64,000 nucleotides of DNA from Emergomyces orientalis (GCA_002110485.1 MOWL01000089.1:1-64000); one strand, 5' to 3'; shown: positions 1 to 10,870, counted from the first letter of the stretch. The notes: generated by a model from the letters alone, not told the origin. Program-made: numbers and translations.

Positions 1-52
1 AAAAAGTACTCATAAGTTGATGTCAGAAAACGTTACATACAAAAAAAACCAT

Positions 53-778
53 TTACCAATGGTTAGATAGTGAACACCAAAATATTTGGTCTACATGTTG
101 AATGTAGATTACAGGTTGAATGCATGCGTCGAATTGAGGGACTGAATGGGAGTAAAGCAGAGGGAGCGGAGTGGAGGAGGAAAGAAAAATGGGTGGAGAG
201 AGCTGAACAAAAAAAAGAGAAAAGAAGATTAACAAACATGGTTCACCAACTCGGCCCGGATCTTTTTCATGAACATCACTCAATACAGCTTCTCCGCATC
301 TAGCCAGATGGCCACGCATTTTAATCCATGTTTTTTCAAAAGTAGGTAGATATTTCACAAATTCAAGAATTAGAGAATATGCATAGTGGATGAATAGCAA
401 CATGTGATCCCGGGTATGTGGGAGGTGCGAACTTAAAAGCTTCAAAAATGGCTGGATACCAATCTGCCACATTCTGGTAGGCAATGAACATTTATTGGGA
501 ATTTGTTGAAGATCCAGATTAGCGGACGGGTGTTGCGTAGCTATAAAGATATCACAATACTCTCCCAGTAGAACTTTATGAGAAGAGTTCAAAAGTTGCC
601 ATTGTGCATCAGTGAAATGTTCCGTTGGTTTGGAGAGCCGCTGCTCTTTGCATTTCTCCTCAGCTTTATCAAGGTTGAAAAGTATGTGTTCAGCCTGATG
701 CGCTAATTCTTCGCCCGATATCGTGGTCAATCGAAAAAGAGGTATTCCGGGGCAGTCACACCACGGTTCGGGTTTCAT
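53..778 (-). pseudogene. EST1-like DNA/RNA-binding domain protein, truncated
   Basis: The 241-codon frame starts at ATG 778. Residues about 60-165 resemble the fungal EST1-like (telomerase-associated, E.t1.c1-type) domain: TQHPSA near 81, RMWQIGIQPFLKLL near 102, a helix LPHTRDHMLLFIHYAYSL near 119 and PTFEKTW near 145, ending LARC. That is the usual order of motifs in these proteins. After about residue 175 (position about 250) the translation turns into low-quality sequence and stops at 53, so either an intron begins there and the gene continues beyond the window, or the gene is truncated. Its ATG overlaps the ancestral TGA of the kinase gene just upstream on the same strand. Family recognition is from motif memory only. 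Function inferred: RNA or telomere-related binding, unproven. Confidence 0.5.
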
Positions 779-1845
779 TTGATACTTTTAATCGTCCAGT
801 CGAAGATATAGTCATTCTGGAATCTCTCGCGCGCAACAAATCGCGGAAGATCTTTCGGAGGTAGGAGTAGTCTGGCTTTTCTTTGATGGAAAGGGATTGA
901 CAGTACGTGAAGAAGGTAGAGAATTCAGCGGGCGATCCACTGCAGAGTTGGCTGATGGGAATATCCTGTTTTTTCTTCAAGATGAGATTGTGATCCTCCC
1001 GCTCTGTCGGAGCAGTCGGGTCTAGCCACGGAAGAGACCCATGAAGTAAATACAGCAACGTATAGCCAAGAGCCTCCATATCGTCACGAGGAGATTGCTC
1101 CAGTCCTAAATGAGCATTGATACTAGCAAAGCAGGCAGTGCCAGTGTTCAGTGTTTCACAAGCTGAACCTTCAAGATCGTATTCCTTGGCCACCGCAAAC
1201 CCAATAGCGTGAACTTGATTTCCGCACTTTCCAATACCCATTAGAAAGTTGTCGGGCCTGACATCGCGATGAAGAAAAGACTTTTTATGAATGCCTTCAA
1301 GGCAGGATATAAGTTGCTCAGCCAATGAAAGCACAGTCTTCAGAGTGAATTTCCTGTCACAGAAGATGAAAAGGTCCTCCAGAGTAGGGCCAAGTAGATC
1401 AATAACCATGGCCTGATAGTCATCTGCGGGCATGCCAAACCAATGAATAAAAGGGATTCCGACACCACCACTGAGGTGTCTGTAGACACGGGACTCATGC
1501 TGTAGCAGTCCGGCATTGTCGTACTCGATCTTGATGGCAACTTCTTGTCCGGAGATAGTATTGATGCCTATTCAGAGGTGTAAGACAGGATGATCAGGGA
1601 AGTTGGTAAAGGATGGGCTGCTTACCAGTATAGATGTTACCGTGACTTCCCTTCCCTATCATTTTGTCAATTTCGTATTTATCGATGTATAGTTTCTGAA
1701 ATGTAGGGTTAATTTCATGTCCTTCAGTGTCAATGGCACAATGCTCACTGGAATATCCTTCAAATGAGGTCCGCAGTGGCGACAGCTTGTTCCTCACAAT
1801 CGACCAAATCAGTGGCAGCGCTTCGAGCAGAGAGGCTTGCCCCAT
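756..1845 (-). pseudogene. Casein kinase 1-like protein, C-terminal frameshift, DFG lost
   Basis: Two exons: 1845-1626 and 1567 to the end, with a 58-base intron starting GTAAGC. The joined protein reads as a CK1-family Ser/Thr kinase: glycine loop GKGSHGNIY, catalytic lysine in VAIK, HRDVRPDNFLMG catalytic loop, CK1-specific LNTGTACFASINAHLGLEQS, and SLPW. The magnesium-binding DFG is replaced (IGFAVAK where CK1 has IDFGLAK), so catalysis is doubtful. Near 822-828 one base appears lost. The open frame then runs on to a stop at 756, while the typical CK1 ending FQNDYIFDWTIK is intact in the next frame and closes with TGA at 777-775. The start at 1845 is chosen because the longer ORF begins with TTG. 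Likely a recently broken pseudokinase gene; a sequencing error at the frameshift is possible. Confidence 0.75.
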
Positions 1846-2880
1846 GATCGATTGTGTCGTGGGTGATATCGCTAGGTTTTTTAGACATTTTGAATGAGTT
1901 TGGCCGAATGGCAATATGTCTATTCTTTTGATGTATGGTTTTCTTGGTCTGCTCCAGAAAGGGGAACGAAAATTAAGGTTCAAGAGACTGCCTGAGTTGC
2001 AAGATAACCGGGGAAATATGATGGGTGATATGCTTTATAAAGACAATACGCATCATCTTCGGCCCTGAAAAAGAAATGTGCACAGCAATCTCTGTTCAAT
2101 ACTGAAACAGTTAGCAATTTAATATTAGGGGCATCACAACCAGGGTCAGCTGCCCGCCATTTGCGCGAACCAGTTGCAAACCTAGTACCCTGACTTTTCA
2201 CCTCCTAACGCCACTCAGACAGAAATATTGGTCCTATCAGACGGAGGGTATGGATTGGCATGGGACAATATAGCCAAACCCGGATTGTATAATCCCAGGT
2301 TCGCAGCAAACTGAATTTGTGGCTACTCAATACACATTCAGGCGGGCAGAGCAGCGATGCACCTCTCAGCCTACTGCAGCTGGATCACACTTGTAGTTTC
2401 TCAACCATTGATCCGGTTGGGTAATATAGTTAGCAATCAGGCAATTTGAGCATGGGGTGGATACTGTTTTTGCGGTGTAAGTCTCCAGAATGCCGCTCCA
2501 TTACGCCTTGCAGATAAATCACCCATCCTTAATCCCGCATCCCATACGCTACTATCCATTCCACAACAGGAGTCTGGTAAACCCGGAAATCTTATAGAAG
2601 CTGCCTATCTTGTGGTAGTTGTTGTGGCCCATCTGCCATGTGGGCATTAGTCCATCAATAACCCCCATGATTTATCGATTTTTATCCTTGAACACGCTCC
2701 CACTTTGTGTCCATCACTCCACTTTCCCTTTTCTCTTCACAGAGAGTATGCGTCTCTGAGCTGCTTCATTCAGCATACCTGCCATATCTATCTGTAAGGA
2801 AGAAGCCCCCACACTTTTCCACATAGATTTAAATCTCAAGCTTACAGGTCAGGCGAGATAGAGACCAGCATTCACTCAAA
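1846..2880. other. No gene recognised
   Basis: Only a 73-codon minus-strand frame (1980-2201) with no family resemblance. The last 150 bases before 2881 are pyrimidine-rich and probably carry the promoter and 5' leader of the F-box gene. Confidence 0.4.
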
Positions 2881-3607
2881 ATGGGCGACAAACTGCCGGT
2901 TGAGTTGGTGGGACAGATTGCTCAGAACATGAACAAGAAGGATCTGAAAAATCTTATGAAAGTCTCCTGGAAGTTCCGCTCTGCTGTCGAACCAATGATA
3001 TACGAGGGGATCAGTTTGACCTGCCCTGCAGTATTGGCCTTGCTGAGGGCCATCCATGAACGGCCTCGTATGGTTTCGCGCACCGAAACGCTTAAGATAT
3101 CCGAGACGGAGGACCAGACAATTGATGCAACGGAGCTTGTTCAAATGGCTGGATTAAACGCACAGTCAACTGGGAATCAAATCATCTCGCACCTGTTATC
3201 CAAATTGCCTAATCTCCACTCCTTTTGCTTCCGCTCTTTCAAAAGTGATTTTGGTCATATTATAAACCGTGTGGACAGAAAACCTCTTGATTTTTCCAGT
3301 CTAAGAAAGATTGTAACACTTCAGTTGCCGGTGCATTGTCTGCTCACATTTCCAACACCAGTTTTTGCCTGTGACACTGGAATGCCTCAAAGTGAGAGAC
3401 GCTGAGTCGGTCAATGGAGAAAATCTTATAAAAATGCTGGTCAATTATATCAAGCAGAAGCCTGTTGGGGGTACAGACACATGGGCGCTAAAATTCATTA
3501 CTATTGTCTCGAATATTGGTTCCTGCACGTATTCCAGAGCAGAGCAGAGGGATATTTCTGAAGATAACACAGCCGAGCTGAGGGCTATCTGCAATGATAA
3601 AGGGTGA
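2881..3607 (+). pseudogene. F-box protein, frameshifted
   Basis: Starts MGDKLPVELVGQIAQNM. Residues 5-45 fit an F-box (LPVEL..., then MKVSWKFRSAVEPMIYEGI), the Skp1-binding module of SCF ubiquitin ligases in fungi, usually followed by a leucine-rich region. The first frame stops at 3405. A second frame (to 3607) continues naturally as LPVTLECLKVRDAES. The two join if one T is removed from a five-T run at 3362-3366 (giving PVLPVTLECL), so a homopolymer indel is the likely break. A 31-base GT..AG segment nearby is too short to be an intron. Total length if joined is about 240 residues, short for this class, so the 3' end may also be missing. Confidence 0.6.
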
Positions 3608-3836
3608 AATTGCACTGGCGTAGGATTGTTGTTATGACGTGTGGTCGTGAACCTTGGGCATATTAGATGCGGTTGGTCGCGTTCTAACTGTATTTTAACA
3701 ATTTGCTGAGACAACCACATTCTGGAACACATTTTGTGCCACTGCACTGATTTAAGTATGGTAAATTACCTCCGAGACAAACAAGACAGACACATCCAAA
3801 AAGTGGTGAAGTACGGAGAATGAAGTAGTTATTATT

Positions 3837-3979
3837 ACACCATGACCTTGGCCACTTTGCACCACTAGGCTAACTTAGTAGGGAAAAGTACCTTTAAGAC
3901 AAACAAGACAAACACGAAAAGGTACCCCTTCTCATACTAAATTAGCCTAGTGGTACAAAGTGGCCAAAGGTCGTGGTGT
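3837..3979. repeat. Long inverted repeat (MITE-like hairpin)
   Basis: Two arms of about 60 bases in opposite orientation with few mismatches. The left arm starts acaccatgaccttggccac; the reverse complement of the right arm starts acaccacgacctttggccac. Both continue through ccactaggctaa and end in a KpnI-like ggtacct/agtacct region, leaving a short loop containing gacaaacaagacaaac. A second copy of the loop motif (gacaaacaagacagac) lies just outside at 3775-3790. Size and symmetry suit a non-autonomous foldback element. No clear target duplication was found. Confidence 0.65.
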
Positions 3980-4139
3980 GGCCAAGTTCATGATGAAATA
4001 CATTATCATCGCCAAAAGTATAACATATAGAAAAAAACCCTCCAAAGGAAAAGGTCTATGACAGAAAAGGTCTTAACATAAAAACTCTCGGAACATATGC
4101 TCACTATTACAGTACTCCATGCTGAGATTCCCGTGCCAT

Positions 4140-5441
4140 TCATTCATTTACCCAGTTGTCTGCGTTGATCAAAGCGGCTTCCATGCTATGCTTGTGCTGA
4201 ACCAAATATTCCTGAATTTCAGCCGGAGAGAATTTTGATGAAGGAATCACATTCGAGAATTCCTTTGCTTTTTCAATTATATCTTCCGCCGGCTGATTTT
4301 GAGGAGAGTACATCTGGATAAAGATGTCATTGATTTGCTGTTCATTTGCCAAACCAAACTCAATTGACAGATCAACGCGCCCTGGTCGAGTAAGCGCAGG
4401 GTCCAGTTGATTTGGGTGATTCGTTGTCATAACCAGTATCCTTCCCCTACTAGATATCATACCATCAATCGCATTCAAAAGGCCAGCAAGTGTCACGCCG
4501 TTTTTTGATTTCGGGCGAACACCGGATTCTTTGATGAAATCGCGGGTGACATCAGAAGCATCAACATCTTCTATGCAAACCAGGGAGGGGCTTGGGAGAA
4601 GAGACATCAAGAGAAGTAATGCCTTATCGGTGAGCATTTCGTCCTTCAGGGATATGAAATGAATATCAAGTGAAAAGTGACTTGCTAAAGCGAGAGCTAG
4701 GCTGGTTTTTCCAGTGCCGGGAGGGCCATGAAACAAATACCCTCGACGGTAAGGTTTTCCTCGCGCCTTGTACCATTCTGAACTCGACAGGAATTCCGCC
4801 ACATCCATTATTAGAGAGCTCTTACGTTGTTGCTCCAGCACGACTGAACCCAAAGAACGAGGGAACTGGTGTGAGATGAGCCGCCATGGAAAATATGTCT
4901 CCACCAGATTTTTATGCTGTGGATACATCACGGATGTATACTTGTTCTCAGTCAGATACTGAACCCGTACTTCACTGACAAACTTTTCTAGTGGTTCCCG
5001 AGACCAGCCGAGGACTGTGAGCACCAGTCGTCCGGTGCTTGGTGCAAGATGGATCCATTGTCCTCCGTACCGGAACCATGCGTCCCCACCACATGGCTGA
5101 AATCTCAGTCTCCTTCCATAGGGGTCACCTTTCTTTCGGTGATCCCAGTCGTTGTGCCCTTCCGTCAGCACCTGTATCGAGCGGCTTTGTATTTGCATAT
5201 GCTCTCTGGAGTACCATGTTATAGCCCTACCAACCTCATCTGCAGTGTGCACTTCAAGTGATACTGTACAACGATCCCAAAAGAGTTGAAATAGACTTCT
5301 CACACCCGCTAACGCGTCTCGGGTGCGCGAAAGAATTAAAAGAAAATGGGGGAGGATCAAATATTTTTTGAAAAAAGGGTAGCACTTTGTAAAATATAAG
5401 AGTACTCTCTTGAGTTCGGTCGACTGAATGGTTTTTGCCAT
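4140..5441 (-). CDS. BCS1-like AAA ATPase (copy A)
   Basis: Uninterrupted 433-residue protein. N-terminal about 200 residues fit the BCS1_N region and the remainder is an AAA domain: Walker A GPPGTGKTS at 239-247, Walker B LVCIEDVDA at 287-295, sensor region MTTNHP near 338, arginine-finger region RPGRVD near 352. The PYRRGYLFHGPPGTGKT signature is typical of BCS1. Genuine mitochondrial Bcs1 translocates the Rieske protein. Fungi carry many divergent BCS1-like paralogs of unknown role, and this one lacks an obvious N-terminal membrane segment, so its location is uncertain. Neighbour: a paralog at 8479-9828 on the same strand. The start is the first ATG in frame, 5441. Confidence 0.88.
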   Translation of the reverse strand: MAKTIQSTELKRVLLYFTKCYPFFKKYLILPHFLLILSRTRDALAGVRSLFQLFWDRCTVSLEVHTADEVGRAITWYSREHMQIQSRSIQVLTEGHNDWDHRKKGDPYGRRLRFQPCGGDAWFRYGGQWIHLAPSTGRLVLTVLGWSREPLEKFVSEVRVQYLTENKYTSVMYPQHKNLVETYFPWRLISHQFPRSLGSVVLEQQRKSSLIMDVAEFLSSSEWYKARGKPYRRGYLFHGPPGTGKTSLALALASHFSLDIHFISLKDEMLTDKALLLLMSLLPSPSLVCIEDVDASDVTRDFIKESGVRPKSKNGVTLAGLLNAIDGMISSRGRILVMTTNHPNQLDPALTRPGRVDLSIEFGLANEQQINDIFIQMYSPQNQPAEDIIEKAKEFSNVIPSSKFSPAEIQEYLVQHKHSMEAALINADNWVNE

Positions 5442-5753
5442 TTTTATTCTCAGTCAGAGCGGGAGTACGATTTCACCTGTTAGAAATTTGCAAACCTTGC
5501 CATGAGTTGGCATGGACAGTGGTACACCAGCCCCCCTTTATAATGATTACCACATCACTCAACTGTTTCACTCGCTATGCTACAATGCTTTTCACAGGTT
5601 TTGTTTTATGTTTCTCTCTTTTTTTCTTTTCATTTTTGTCTCCCGCTTCTGAGAAGCCAGTTGCCTTCCCTCAAAATAAATTGCTTTTTCCACAGGCAAT
5701 TTGGTGTACAAAGATTTATGCAGGGAAGATAGGGGCAAGCCACTAGCCTTGTA
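5442..5753. other. Upstream region of BCS1-like copy A
   Basis: No convincing coding sequence. T-rich stretch near 5600-5640. Presumably the promoter and leader of the minus-strand AAA gene. Confidence 0.35.
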
Positions 5754-6220
5754 TTAGAGCATAGAAAGCCGTGCCTGTGCATCTGTTCTGAATGCAGGCA
5801 TGGATTGGAGGTCACTCGGGTTGCCACATTGACGGTCTGCACGCCAGCTGTGATGCGCCTTTGCTCCCTGACTCATTGCTCTTCCAACTAGCATTGCCGA
5901 AATGAGGATGGTGCTGGCTGCTATCACACTGAGCTCAGTGTGCAAGGTGCAGCCAGGGGTGCCAGACTGTGTCGAGGGCACGGGAAACTTGTGTTGATCA
6001 CCCTGGGAGAGGATACCTCAATCCCCGAAGGCGAGTGCATATACATGCACAGCCTGAGTGCGTGCAATATTCATGCAAAGGGATCATCACCTCGATACTA
6101 ATTGAGGCCAAATTTTGAACCTCGCTGCTTTTGGCTATAAGAGATGCTTCACCGCTCGCTCGTTGCCTTGTTTGAGTACAAACCGGTCATCCATGTTGGC
6201 CAGTAAGCAGATCCCGTGGC
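5754..6220 (-). repeat. Dispersed repeat, copy A (inverted)
   Basis: The reverse complement of this segment matches 19510-19790 over roughly 300 bases and 10655-10870 over roughly 200 bases. Shared landmarks are caaggcaacgagcgagcggt, gcatctcttatag, gtatatgcactcgcctt-like and acagtctggcacccctgg. No conserved protein frame is shared by the three copies. It may be a decayed short mobile element or a duplicated regulatory block; no terminal repeats or target duplications were recognised. Confidence 0.7.
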
Positions 6221-6494
6221 TGCATGCGAAGGGATATGCTTACTAGTATCATACAAAGCTGGTTTTATTCCTTTGCCATAGCGAATTGCTAGCGATACTT
6301 CGTGCCCTTTGGCCAGCCCACGCTTTTTTCCTTGCAATCTACATACGCGTTGCTCCCCACCATGTAATGCGATATTTCATAATTTACAATAATCATTTTA
6401 TTGGCAAACTTTATTTTCTTTGGAAGATAATAAAGTAGGGTCATTTGGTAGCAGACATGAGAGATCTAAGTGGGCTACTCTCCTTACATAATAA

Positions 6495-7447
6495 CTAACC
6501 AACACCGAGCATTGCAGCTGGTTCAAGAATATCGAAATCCAGGGGGTTAAAATTATTCCAAATCTCATCAGGCACCCTGTAAATATCATCGGGCACGTTA
6601 TAGTTATTCCCACGAAGATGCAATGTCACAGTTAGATTGTCGCCCAGGGTAAAATTCGAAACTGTCTTCAGATGCCAACATTTTTCCGGCCAGCACTTCA
6701 AGGGTGACAAACACCCGTGGAACACCTTTTTTTTGAATAAAAGTGATACACGACTTATGCGACCTCGAGGGGTATATAACAGAGGTGTTGACAGCAGTCC
6801 TCTCAATCGTGCGGAGAGGACATTGATGGTATCATTCAATCTTTCCACAGATAATTGTGGAAATTTATTTTCTCTGACAATTTTTACCAAACATAGCGCA
6901 TATGGTAATGCCATAGGTCCGTCAACCTCATCTTCGGAGAACACATCAAGAATACCCTTCAGCTGAGGAGTATGATCCTTTAGATATTTCAGCCGGTCTT
7001 GAAGTACGGGGTCTGAGATGAGAACAATGTATCCAGAGAGAACACTTTCATTGCCGCCCCATTTCTATTTAGAATTAGTATTTTGGTGATATCATTCCAG
7101 ATGTACTTCATACATCACCATGGATATCCGGATATTTGGAAGGATCAGCTTCATCGATGTGGTACAGGCCATTGCTGGAGGTATGGAACTCAGATTGAAG
7201 TGGGAGCTTGCCACCAGAAGTGGTGGGATAAGGTTCAGCATTCTTGTCTAAGTTAGCAGTGTTTTTCTAAGTAGGTGAAGAACAGCAGACTCACCATTGC
7301 AAGAGATTGCGAGGATGTGTGAAACTCAGTTTGCAAATCCACAGAATTAATGCTGGGTGAAGTTGGATTCTTATATGGCAATGACTGTGAGCTGGAGACA
7401 CAGTTGTTTAGGGTTGCATCTGATATGTTTCTTTGTGCTGCATCCAT
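6495..7447 (-). CDS. Unknown multi-exon protein
   Basis: Unrecognised family. The last exon runs from about 7070 (after an acceptor ..ctaaatag) to the stop at 6495. It reads KWGGNESVLSGYIVLISDP..., then FSEDEVDGPMALPYALCLVK, and ends FDILEPAAMLGVG. A middle exon (about 7240 to 7120, donor gtatga) reads in phase into it and ends SKYPDIHGD. A first exon with ATG 7447 (MDAAQRNISDATLNN) is probable, but its join is uncertain: the intron is either 28 bases in frame, which is unusually short, or 47 bases and out of frame. The phrase LQ(T/S)EFHTSS occurs in both exon 1 and exon 2. A relic of the same 3' end lies at 15495-15600. Role unknown. Confidence 0.5.
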
Positions 7448-8478
7448 TTCTCTTCTAAAAGCTTTATACTTTCTCTCTGCAAAGCCAGACTCTATCTGGC
7501 TGGGGTCAACGAAGCACCATCACAGTACAAGCCCCTTTTAATGCAGTTGTGGCGGGCCGGTGCTGCTTCACCACATCTGACATGTCTTTCTTTGCAGGTC
7601 GAACAGCCAGTGAAAGTTCTACAATGCCATCTTCACTGATGTATTGAACAAGCTGTTGGCTGTCTTGCGCCCGGGGAATTCAGAGGTAAATTAGATGGCA
7701 GAGCAAGCATTGTGTTTGGACAGAATTTCTTCTGAGTTTATATAGTACTTCGCCCTGCTGGAGTTGATATTTGCATGGCCTTTCATTACCCAATAAACAA
7801 CAAAGCCACGGGAGCGAGGGCTGAGGGTATCAAGCAGCTATCTTCCTGTCTTTTTTGCTTAAATTTCCATATTTACTACTTCTTTTAGTCCTAGGGACCC
7901 TACCACGAGTAGGGGCAAGGATATTTACAATGAACGCTGCTCATATGGGAACTCTCTATTTATCCTTTCCACTCTGAGGATTTTGGAAACCCTCCTCCTT
8001 CCCAACCAGCCTCGGAAATCAGACACCTGGTGAACAAGAAGCGGAAAGAGGTAAAATATTTACTGGCTTCTACCTTTTACAGCATACAAAAATCTTGCAG
8101 CCATCCTTGTAAATCCGACTCAATCACTTTCTCAACTTTGTGACTTTGTGCGGCTATTTCTGCAAAAGCAGGGTGCTGAAAAGCCAGCTGCTTGATATGT
8201 ATACCAAACTTTGGGAAATTGGGACTATAGACATCGTGTTTGTTTATGGATAGTGACAGCAACAGCGAGGCTAGGCTTCTTTAATGCCTCTATTAACTCA
8301 AATTTGGCCACATAATCTATTGTAATGGCTGCTACCAAGATAATAGGGAGCCGTGCTATTGTTTTGCGAGGAACAGTAGTGAATCCACAAGATCGACAAA
8401 CAAGAGAGAGGATAGAAAGACAATAACAAACAAACAACAGACAGAAAGTACAAAAATAGTGTAATTCAATTGTGAGGC
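7448..8478. other. No clear gene; contains a segment shared with 17.3 kb
   Basis: No supportable coding region. Bases about 8320-8410 (around ttgcgaggaacagtagtgaa and tccacaagatcgacaaaca) resemble 17309-17395 (ttgcgaggaacaacagtaga, tccacaagatcaacaaaca), a short dispersed segment present twice in the window. Confidence 0.4.
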
Positions 8479-9828
8479 TCACACTCTAGTTGGGAATTGC
8501 TCTTGAGCTCCTGTAACCGCACTCTTCGGGTCCTTATTCCACAGATAGTTCTGGATGTCCGCCGGGCTATACTGGCAATCGGGAACTAGCTTGGCGAACT
8601 CAGCAGCCATATCTACAAGGTTGATGTGGTCTTCGTTGGTGTATGTGTACATATGCTGGAAAATCGATTTTATTTGCTCCTCTGATGCCAGTGTAAATTC
8701 CACTTCCTTGTCCACACGTCCTGGACGGATAAGTGCTGCATCAAGTTGATCTCTGCAGTTTGTGGTCATGATCAAGACTCTCCCATCAGATGATAAGACA
8801 CCGTCGATCGCGTTCAAGAGCCCGGAGAGTGATATCTGGTTGTTTTGCCTAGTGCTGTCCTCTTGTTGTATGGCTTGTGTTTTCTCGCGGTTGATTCCAG
8901 CACTGTCAATATCCTCGATGAGAAGAACACAAGGGTGGTCTGGTAGCTGGCTACAAAGCCACTGGAGTTCATCATCGGTCATGTTTTGACCTGTCAAGCT
9001 CAACAAGTAAATATCTAGACCAAATCTGCCCGCCAAAGCTTGCGCAAGACTGGTTTTGCCAGTTCCAGGGGGGCCATTGAATAGATAACCACGACGGTAT
9101 GGTCTTTCGATTTTCTGATATGCTGACTTGGTGTTGAGAAATTTGTGCATGTCATCGCAAATATCTTCCTTCTGTTCCTTTTCCAGGGCGATACTTTCGA
9201 GCGACCGACGACTCATTTTTTTGATAAGCTGCCATGGAATCTTAGACTGACGAAGAGGCTTGCCTCCTGGTCTGAAAATTGTAATTTTGGATTTGGTCTT
9301 GAATATGTGATGTGAGCTGACTTCCACAAGCAGTTCTTTAATTGGCTTGCAGGACCAGCCTAACACTCTCAGACTATAGCGCTCCTCGAAGTGGAACTCA
9401 AAGTTTCTCTCCGTCCGCCGAAACTGAAATATTGAGCCCTTGAATAGGAATAAACAAATTTTGTTGGGTCGAAATCGATATTCCCGAACTGCTCCAATGA
9501 TTTTCCAGTCCCACACATCTGCAGGTGCATGCTCTCCACTCCTTTGCTCACTTCTAACCCTCTGAGACAGGCATCCGGTAACCGAAGATTCCAGAAAGGT
9601 GGTTAGATGTTCATGCTCCTCGCTGCGCGGTTGAATTTCAACATCCACAGCACAGAATGTCCAGATTCCATCATATACCCAGATACAGACATAAACAAAG
9701 GCACATCCGACAATCAGGATATGGGACAGAAGGCCCAGGTTGGGAGCTCTGCGGAACATATCAACAAATATGGAACCAGGGAATATGATATTCAAAAGAG
9801 AACCAACGAGGCTCGATGCCTGGTCCAT
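8479..9828 (-). CDS. BCS1-like AAA ATPase (copy B)
   Basis: Intact 449-residue protein. A hydrophobic stretch at about 34-52 (LSHILIVGCAFVYVCIWVY) is a plausible single membrane anchor, as in mitochondrial Bcs1. Then BCS1_N-like sequence, then an AAA domain: Walker A GPPGTGKTS at 252-260, Walker B VLLIEDIDS at 301-309, sensor MTTN, finger RPGRVD. The RPYRRGYLFNGPPGTGKT block matches copy A, but the two proteins are clearly diverged, so this is an old duplication or separate acquisition. It may act at the inner mitochondrial membrane; substrate unknown. Such paralogs are common in accessory fungal regions. Confidence 0.9.
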   Translation of the reverse strand: MDQASSLVGSLLNIIFPGSIFVDMFRRAPNLGLLSHILIVGCAFVYVCIWVYDGIWTFCAVDVEIQPRSEEHEHLTTFLESSVTGCLSQRVRSEQRSGEHAPADVWDWKIIGAVREYRFRPNKICLFLFKGSIFQFRRTERNFEFHFEERYSLRVLGWSCKPIKELLVEVSSHHIFKTKSKITIFRPGGKPLRQSKIPWQLIKKMSRRSLESIALEKEQKEDICDDMHKFLNTKSAYQKIERPYRRGYLFNGPPGTGKTSLAQALAGRFGLDIYLLSLTGQNMTDDELQWLCSQLPDHPCVLLIEDIDSAGINREKTQAIQQEDSTRQNNQISLSGLLNAIDGVLSSDGRVLIMTTNCRDQLDAALIRPGRVDKEVEFTLASEEQIKSIFQHMYTYTNEDHINLVDMAAEFAKLVPDCQYSPADIQNYLWNKDPKSAVTGAQEQFPTRV

Positions 9829-10085
9829 GACATCTTTGAAAAGTATGGAAGCAATGACAGGTTGGCCAGGGTTGTAGAGGAATAAAAAAAGTGAAATAAA
9901 AGCATGCTGAGAGATGGAAGACTGTAAAAGCGAACTGAGAAATTATATACAACACTGACATGAATCACAGTTTTCATGTATCCTCCACATGTCTATTATC
10001 CTATCACATGGCACCAAAAGCGGGTAAACTATGATAGCATTAGACAAGAATTTGAAAGAAGGGCTAATACTGTGTTTACTTACTG
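9829..10085. other. Intergenic
   Basis: No feature recognised; includes the presumed promoter of BCS1-like copy B. Confidence 0.35.
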
Positions 10086-10523
10086 AAAACCAGGAACCCA
10101 ATCTGGCATGTACAATCGAAGAGCAGTAGCCCCATCGCTACGAGCAATCAATTCATGGTATCGCAGATCCTGCTGATAGGGCCCCTCGCGTCCCTCACGT
10201 ATTACAGTAAATGTCCCCTCTCTCAAGGTCGGCAAGTTTGGATAGTAAATTGAGATCACCGCCTTAATTTTCTGGAAATTACTGTTAGACCACCACAGCA
10301 GAAACTGATTCAGGGCGAGTTATTGTCGAACCTCGTCTGCCTGTGTATAGCTTTCTCCGGTCATCGATGTGGCCCCGGCGCCAAAACACACTCCGTTCTT
10401 TATCATCGCTATGACCCTATCAAGGCTTAGAACGAAAGGGAAACAACCCATGACTAGAGCAGGACGATTTTCTTGGTGGATGTAGGCGACAGGGTAAGAT
10501 AGGTGAGCTAGCCTAAATGGCAA
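10086..10523 (-). pseudogene. Unknown coding relic with one in-frame TAA
   Basis: A single minus-strand frame reads through about 145 codons with only one stop (TAA near 10320-10322). Before it: VIAMIKNGVCFGAGATSM..., and after it: FLLWWSNSNFQKIKAVISIYY, EGTFTVIREG, HELIARSDGATALRLYMPDW and GFQ-stop. Amino-acid composition and the lack of other stops suggest a real coding remnant, probably an internal exon, since an acceptor-like ..cttcag precedes position 10523. The family was not recognised and no intact copy is in the window. Confidence 0.4.
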
Positions 10524-10654
10524 TCTGAAGTATCGATAGCCACTCGATCTCGCAGAGGAATAATGTCAACCAACTCTGTATGATAATAGTAAGAACTTCG
10601 CATGCAGTGATGGGAGCAAGTTTTCTCCTTGCATGCAGGCAGTAATCCAAGTGC

Positions 10655-10870
10655 GAACCAACGTGGATGAGCAGTCCATATTCGACAAGGCAACGAGCGA
10701 GCGGTGAAGCATCTCTTATAGTTAAAAGGAGTGAGGTGCAAAGTTTGGCCTCAAATAGTATCAAGGTAGTGATCCCCCGCATGAGCATGGCACGCTCAAG
10801 CTGGGCATGTATATCGCACTTGCTGTCCCCCCCGGGTGATCTCCGCAAGTTCGTCAATTTTTATCATCGA
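10655..10870 (+). repeat. Dispersed repeat, copy B
   Basis: About 200 bases resembling 19510-19720 in the same orientation and 5754-6220 in reverse. Landmarks: caaggcaacgagcgagcggt, gcatctcttatagt, agtatcaaggtagtgat, catgtatatcgcact. It ends about 380 bases before the paralog gene at 11253. Copy C stands in the same relation to the second paralog. Confidence 0.7.

Noticed and set aside
7260..7300. 28-base intron in the 6495-7447 gene
   Set aside because: It keeps the frame but is shorter than all other introns here (47 bases or more); left as an open question in the gene model.
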